DNA from: Latrodectus hesperus
Taxonomy: Eukaryota; Arthropoda; Arachnida; Araneae; Theridiidae
Assembly: GCA_037975125.1 (NCBI GenBank)
Contig: CM075857.1
Location: 68,279,899-68,343,898, forward strand
Length of the DNA: 64,000 nucleotides
Reading direction: 5' to 3'
The translations under genes and the position numbers were made by a program. The notes beneath the pieces were generated by a model. That model was given only the letters and a program-made list of their open reading frames with translations. It did not search any database and had not been told where the DNA came from. Positions 59,677 through 64,000 of the stretch are shown here, in pieces; positions within the stretch are counted from its first letter, which is position 1; each line of letters opens with the position of its first letter.

Positions 59677-62600
59677 AATAATATTTTAGGATGTTGTTCT
59701 AGACTATTGACACCGGATTATTGTGGAATTCTAACGATAGTATGAGTATACAAAAGCTTTAAAACTACACAAATATAATTATAAAAAATAAAAAATACAC
59801 AGCATAAAATGCGGAATATTATATTTCCAACAATTTCAAATGAACTCCAAAACTGTTTCCTTTTTAAAATTGGTCAAAAGAGCGTATCAAAATACAAGTC
59901 TTTTCATTATTATGTATTTTTGCATTAGTTCATTTTTATATATTTATCTTTTGTAGCTAGATAGCCAAGGCTAGGCTTTGGCTTTCTGAACAATAACATT
60001 TCTGTTTATATCTCCATCTCTTTATTTTCATGACGGTGAGATGTATGATTTTTATCATCCATTCATCTTTTCTTTTTTCTTTCAATGGATCTTTGCTTTA
60101 AAGGCCTCCAGTTTATAATTCTTCTCAAAACCATATTTTTATATATTTTTTCAGCATGGGTAGGAAACAACTGATATTTAATAAGTCTAATGATGTTTTC
60201 ATGTTTAATTAGATGATCAAGTAGTTCCTTTCTAACAAATTCATTGGCAGTACTTTTATGTTCAGTTCATGTCCAGTTAAAAATTAATTCATGTTCTGCT
60301 AAAAACATAACTAAATTTTGTTATTTTGAATAACTGAAGTTTTAAGTCATATGAATATAGTTTATATTCATTGTTTTAGTCTTTTTTGTTTTAGATTAAG
60401 TAGGACTCTAATAACCCATTAGCATTGCTTAAGTGATTTGGATTAAAGTTTGATTTTCATCAAAATGTTAACAAAAGCAAATTTACTGCAATGATAGATT
60501 AACTTTAACCACAATCATGCTATATAAATTTGACTATGATCAAATTTAACCGCGGTGAAAATAAGTTTTCCAGGCAATATGTTTCAAGACAGTTTAACTT
60601 CTCAAAATTTAATCAAATATCATGTCTACATTAACTTGCAATGAATAAGTTATAAATCGACTGGTATCTTTAATATAATTTCTTTAATATAATAATATTT
60701 AAATGAATATCTTTAATATAATAATATTTTACCATCTTTCTTGTAGGCATTTTTTCTAGACCTTTTTGGAAGAAATCTGTCTAGATTAAGTGAAAGCATG
60801 AACAAATAATTTTATCCAATCTTTTTTAAAGCAATAATTTTGTATAAACGTGAATTAAGAGGTAGTGTATGACCCGATATTATTCTTATAATAAAAATTA
60901 AATAAATTATTTTAGACAGAATTTGGGTTAAATAATTTTTAATAAGTAATTACATAAACTGTTTGTACACGTATGTTAAATTTATTAAATCCATATTTGT
61001 GAAGTTTTAGAAGAAAAATTACCTTTAAAATCATAAAAGAAACCATGCAAGGAAAACTTCACTAATTAAATTCATTATTTCAGGCAGAATTTGCGTTAAA
61101 TTATTTTTAATACTTTATCAAAACATTTATAATCAAAATGTTTGTAAGTTGAAAATTTAGAAATAGCATCCCCATCTAAATCAGCAGAAATATTTTGAAC
61201 TTAAAGTGAAAAATGTATTTTCAAATTTAAATCCTACATGGAGAAAAGGCAGTATATTTTTTCAATTTGCAATAACTAGGTTCATCCACAAACTTGGGCT
61301 TACTAATCTCTGTCTAATAAAATCCTCTGTCTCGCACTGCCAAATGCAGTCAGGAGGGTATGTTTAATACAAGGAATCAAATAAAAGCTATAATTATAAC
61401 AAGGAGCTAATAAAAGACCAGACCGCCCTTAAAAGAAAGGTGGTAAAGCCTCAGAATTCCCAATAAAATCCTGCATCGTTTTGCTGATAGGGCAGTTCTA
61501 TTCATACACCTATCTCTAAGCGTGAGTATTGGAATCGCCTAGAATAAAAAGGTGTCTGATCCAATGTTTATTTATGTATGTAAATGAGTGTTGCATATAT
61601 AAATGTGCATGAAATATATATTTAACTAAATATCATGATTTTCGTAGTGATAATGTAGAACTGTGACAACTTTTGTAAAAATTAACTTATTTAAAGTTTA
61701 AATTAATGTCATTATTTCTGCCATATGTACTTAGTCTACAACTTTATAATACTGCAGAAAACTGCAATATAGACAATTTCTACACTAAATTTATAATTAA
61801 AATATGATATTAAATGACAAAATTTCTAGAATAAATAACAATTTCTATCCAAATTACAGGAAATAATTTGGAAAAGTGTTTAAGGGATAAAAGAAACATA
61901 ATTAGTAAATGAATATACAGTGTTGAATGAAAAAAGTTTCAATTAATAAATTTGTATTTATGTTTGTTAATATAAACAACAAAATAGTAATAAAATACAT
62001 GACTACCTATTTAGTAACTATTTTTTAGATTTAATATTACTTAATGGATATAATCTTTATGAAAGGCATTTTTTAAAAATATTCTTGCGCTATTTTATTA
62101 TGGAATTTAACTCAAAAGAGTAAACTAACAGATATTTCGAGTGATGTGTTCACTTCCAGAAAGAAACATAACATGTTTTGGATCCGTAGAAATGAAGAGT
62201 ACATTACAGAAAATTTGAAACGCGTACGTAAGAGAAAATCAATGATAAAAATCAGGATATCCAATTTAATCTCTTTCTACGTTTGTAGTTAAAAAATACT
62301 ATATAATTCGATTTCTAATGATCGAATCTAGATAAGAGATTGTGTCTTTTTATTGACGTATCAAATAGTACTTAAAATTTTTTTAATTGTGAGAATGTTC
62401 TTGTCTGTTGTAGCTTCATTGAAGAGATATTCAGACATTAAATTCATTACTTAAGAATGTATTAGAAAGACTTTTGTCATTCTTTTGGGATTTCATTAAA
62501 AGTTATTTAGTATCTTATTAAAGTTTTCATTGCTTTAAATTTTCGCAAATAATTGAACGCTGGTTTTTAATAATAGTTACTTTTTCTAAATATTAAAACA

Positions 62601-64000
62601 ATACAAGTTATTTACATTTACAGGATTTGAATCGGCTTAGATTAAAATCTTGTTTTTTTTACTTTATTTATTTTCTTGTTTTTGTATCATTGCCATTATT
62701 ACTTTTAATTATATTATTCTTACTTGCCATTATTACTTTAAAATATAAATATGCTACAATTTAAAAATTGCTAATGATTTTAACGTAATTTTTAAATTTT
62801 CAAAATTTTTGATATATGTAAAATACTAATCGTTTTGGGAATACATCTTGGATTTAATAGTGGTTTCGCAGACATTAATCGATATGATACTTATGCACTC
62901 TCAGATTCAGTATCATTATTGATTAAGATTCAGAGAAAAAGATCTTTGTAAGTAAAGGCAAAGGTTTCAAATATTTGTTACGAAATCAAAAAATAAAAAT
63001 GATTTTGCAATGATTAAAAGGTAAACTTTTTTCTCATTGCTAGCAAAACCAAACGTATCAAAATGCATAAAATAGTTTTAGTAATACAGGCATTGATAGA
63101 ACATCATTAAAGATTTTCGTGTAGCTTTCAAAATATATTTTTTCACGTCGCTTATAAAATATAATCTCAAATTATTGCGAAACTAAGCAATTGACTCAAA
63201 TCTAAGAAACTTAGAGATTTGAAAAATGAATTAAATTAGTTTATAAGGGTGAAGGAAATATTCTTGAATTACTTTGCATATGATTTAACATAATGCATAT
63301 TAATATTCACAGTTAAAAAATTTTAACTCTGACTAATAAATAAATTATTCAATAGTTCTTGCATTTGATTTTATAACATATGTTTTTATAGATGATATTA
63401 TTTTAAAAGACTTGGCAATATTAAAGTATGTGTAATCAAATATTGTGTAATTTGAATATAAAATAAACCAGCTAAAATTTAAAAATAAAATAAAATTGTA
63501 AGCTTATAATTTAAAAATTTTAAATAGTGTATTTTTAAGGGATTTTTAAAATGCGTAAAAATAATTTTCTTAAATGTGAATGATAAAAATATTATCTTGT
63601 ATTCTAATCTGAGAAAGGGGAGATGTTAAACGGTAACATTAATTTAGATGGAAATTATTCTCACGTAAAATTTACATCTTTATATGTTACTTAGTAATTT
63701 AAATTTTACATAAAAATAATTGAAAATTACTTTTATGTAATAAGTTAATTTAATAAAAACCAATTATTAGCATGTGCTTCATAGTAAACAGTCCAAAAAT
63801 TTAATCATCATTAAAATGAAACAAATATTTAATTAATTTTTAGGATAATTTAATTTTAAGAATATTTATTGTAGAATATGTTTATTAAAACATGTTTGTA
63901 TTGAAAAAGTAAAATTGTTTGAAGAGGATCTACAAGATAAATTAATCCAAAAAAGTCCTTGCTAATGTAGTAAAATCTAGTACATGTAAAATTAACCAGT
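59677..64000. other. Intergenic, no firm feature
   Basis: Mostly AT-rich. Minus strand 60290-59960 gives VRKELLDHLIKHEN and VLRRIINWRPLKQRS, which faintly recall a LINE C-terminus. The less AT-rich piece at 61290-61560 (CTCGCACTGCCAAATGCAGT, GCTGATAGGGCAG) may be an unidentified repeat. Neither is strong enough to name. Confidence 0.4.

Noticed and set aside
59960..60290. LINE C-terminal remnant on the minus strand
   Set aside because: VLRRIINWRPLKQRS and a later KAKA resemble LINE tails, but the match is short and AT-rich, and the expected GRPxxRW motif is missing.

Overview
The window is strongly AT-rich eukaryotic genomic DNA. It has long introns, many (AT)n microsatellites, tRNA-derived SINEs and a dense, mixed load of old transposable elements. 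The one host gene and the mobile-element families fit an arthropod, most likely a chelicerate such as a spider. That placement is an inference from family resemblance; no search was run.

One host gene dominates. On the minus strand, nine exons with GT..AG introns and continuous phase run from an ATG at 48079 down to 855. Together they give 718 codons of a 'nose resistant to fluoxetine' (NRF-6-like) membrane O-acyltransferase. The order is: a possible signal peptide; a Q/N-rich extracellular stretch with nine 8-residue repeats (exon 1); a cysteine-bearing NRF domain (end of exon 1 to exon 4); then the first membrane segments of the acyltransferase-3-type domain (exons 5-9). The remaining C-terminal exons lie beyond the left edge. 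Introns range from about 1.2 to 9.7 kb.

The introns hold most of the mobile elements. Intron 7 has a hAT element with a perfect 8-bp target duplication, itself interrupted by a mariner/Visitor-like element. Intron 6 holds a decayed BEL/Pao retrotransposon. Intron 5 has a SINE with an 11-bp target duplication, a 3.1-kb foldback element built of GATATC-rich ends, and a possible solo LTR. Intron 4 has a decayed Tc1 element and an internally deleted LINE with a 12-bp target duplication. Intron 2 has a Merlin-type fragment, a 160-bp AT tract, a THAP-containing P-element relic and a LINE tail. Intron 1 has a deleted Tigger/pogo-like element, two AT tracts and a LINE RNase H fragment.

Upstream of the gene (48.1-64 kb) I see no host gene. 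That stretch holds a nearly intact, less AT-rich Tc1 element, a LINE reverse transcriptase fragment, a second Tc1-like element that has lost most of its catalytic core, a second SINE and a 413-bp palindrome centred on an AT tract.

No CRISPR array, bacterial operon, rRNA or functional tRNA gene is present. I did not find a clear new biological system. The best candidates for something undescribed are the GATATC foldback element, the intronic hairpin at 4469-4550, and the repeat-expanded extracellular region of the acyltransferase.
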